A DNA stretch of 64,000 bases. Source: Methanobacterium paludis (lineage in GTDB: Archaea > Methanobacteriota > Methanobacteria > Methanobacteriales > Methanobacteriaceae). The stretch covers positions 496,001 through 560,000 of the forward strand of contig NC_015574.1 of the NCBI RefSeq assembly GCF_000214725.1. The letters are read 5' to 3'. This document shows, piece by piece, positions 63,726 to 64,000 of the stretch (position 1 is its first letter; each line of letters starts with the position of its first letter). Under the pieces are notes generated by a model that was not told the DNA's origin, did no database searches, and saw nothing but the letters and a program-made list of their open reading frames with translations. A program made the translations under genes and the position numbers.

Positions 63726-64000
63726 TCACACCGAAATATAGATTCTTATAGTTATGTATGCAATATAAACCAACATTAGAACCAAACCCGCCCATCGGGT
63801 TAGTTTTTTCTTTCTTGAAGCCATGATAAGCAGTAGGGATGTTACGAAAATCATCACAGGCGCATCAAAGGTCACAGAAAGCCTTTCAATTGGAATTGCC
63901 ATGAAGAGTGATGGAACACCTATACCTATGAGTATGTTGAAGATGTTACTTCCAAGTATCGTTCCCATTGAAAGACTGTGAAGTCTTTTCATGGCGGAGC
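63726..64000 (-). CDS. Sodium/calcium exchanger family (CaCA), C-terminal part; gene extends beyond window
   Basis: The frame is open through the window edge (the 5' part lies beyond 64000). Visible: RLHSLSMGTILGSNIFNILIGIGVPSLFMAIPI, where GSNIFNILIGIG is the ion-binding alpha-repeat of CaCA antiporters, followed by two more membrane helices. The N-terminal half and the start are outside. It is followed closely by the universal stress protein gene. Confidence 0.85.
   Translation of the reverse strand, partial: SAMKRLHSLSMGTILGSNIFNILIGIGVPSLFMAIPIERLSVTFDAPVMIFVTSLLLIMASRKKKLTRWAGLVLMLVYIAYITIRIYISV

Overview
The window is a stretch of chromosome from a methanogenic archaeon of the Methanobacteriales, most likely a Methanobacterium-like mesophile. 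Evidence read from the sequence: AT-rich DNA with GAGGTGAT-type ribosome binding sites and archaeal TATA boxes; methanogenesis genes (mch, methanogenesis marker mtxX, DUF1890/DUF1894); archaeal information-processing genes (exosome, proteasome, RNase P proteins, SRP19, Sm protein); and a separate gene for the C-terminal piece of a split family B DNA polymerase, a trait known from Methanobacteriales. I see no prophage, no CRISPR array and no intact insertion sequence. Most of the window is ordinary core genome.

Layout. 1-7.4 kb: hydrogenase maturation (hypA end, hypB), tRNA-Ala(GGC) on the minus strand, an acetyltransferase, then a C1/folate-like block (DUF1890-DUF1894, metE, thyA, mch) and riboflavin synthase ribC. 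7.7-16.4 kb: an RNA-processing and translation superoperon on the plus strand: L15e, COG1325 protein, RNase P Rpp30 and Pop5, proteasome alpha, Sdo1, exosome Rrp4-Rrp41-Rrp42, L37Ae, RNA polymerase subunit P, Brix protein, KEOPS Pcc1, prefoldin beta, DUF3194. 16.5-22.3 kb: HisA-like protein, PfkB kinase, then minus-strand small membrane protein, AAA ATPase, HAD phosphatase, and the S8e-polB2 pair. 22.9-31.5 kb: hypE, RDD protein, cbiC-hemL, zinc-ribbon membrane protein, mtxX, uppS, tatD and a CMD protein. 31.7-45 kb: arfC, a striking 11-bp tandem array, a PHP phosphoesterase apparently starting on ATA, pantoate kinase, a COG1497 regulator, archaeal RecJ-like protein, srp19, hemD-cobA, purQ/purS/purC and divergent glmS. 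44.8-56.8 kb: regulator/thioesterase/acyl-CoA synthetase trio, Ski2-like helicase, arfB, PUA protein, Sm protein-L37e-Toprim protein, purF and a U32 peptidase-family protein. 57-64 kb is the most accessory-like part: a MarR regulator with MATE and MFS exporters around a duplicated palindromic operator, a membrane coiled-coil protein built on 21-bp repeats, an FAD oxidoreductase whose best start is ATT, a universal stress protein and the end of a CaCA exchanger.

Pathways. ArfB, ArfC and RibC are three steps of archaeal riboflavin/F420 precursor synthesis. HemL, HemD, CobA and CbiC feed tetrapyrroles (F430, cobamides). PurF, PurQ, PurS and PurC cover much of early purine synthesis. HypA, HypB and HypE mature NiFe hydrogenases.

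Most unusual signals: the 16-copy 11-bp array at 32.4 kb; two or three genes whose natural start lacks ATG, GTG or TTG; the paired TTGTCTAGACAA operator at 59.28 kb; a mirror-symmetric TATA element between purC and glmS; and several proteins of 46-61 residues, easily missed by gene callers.
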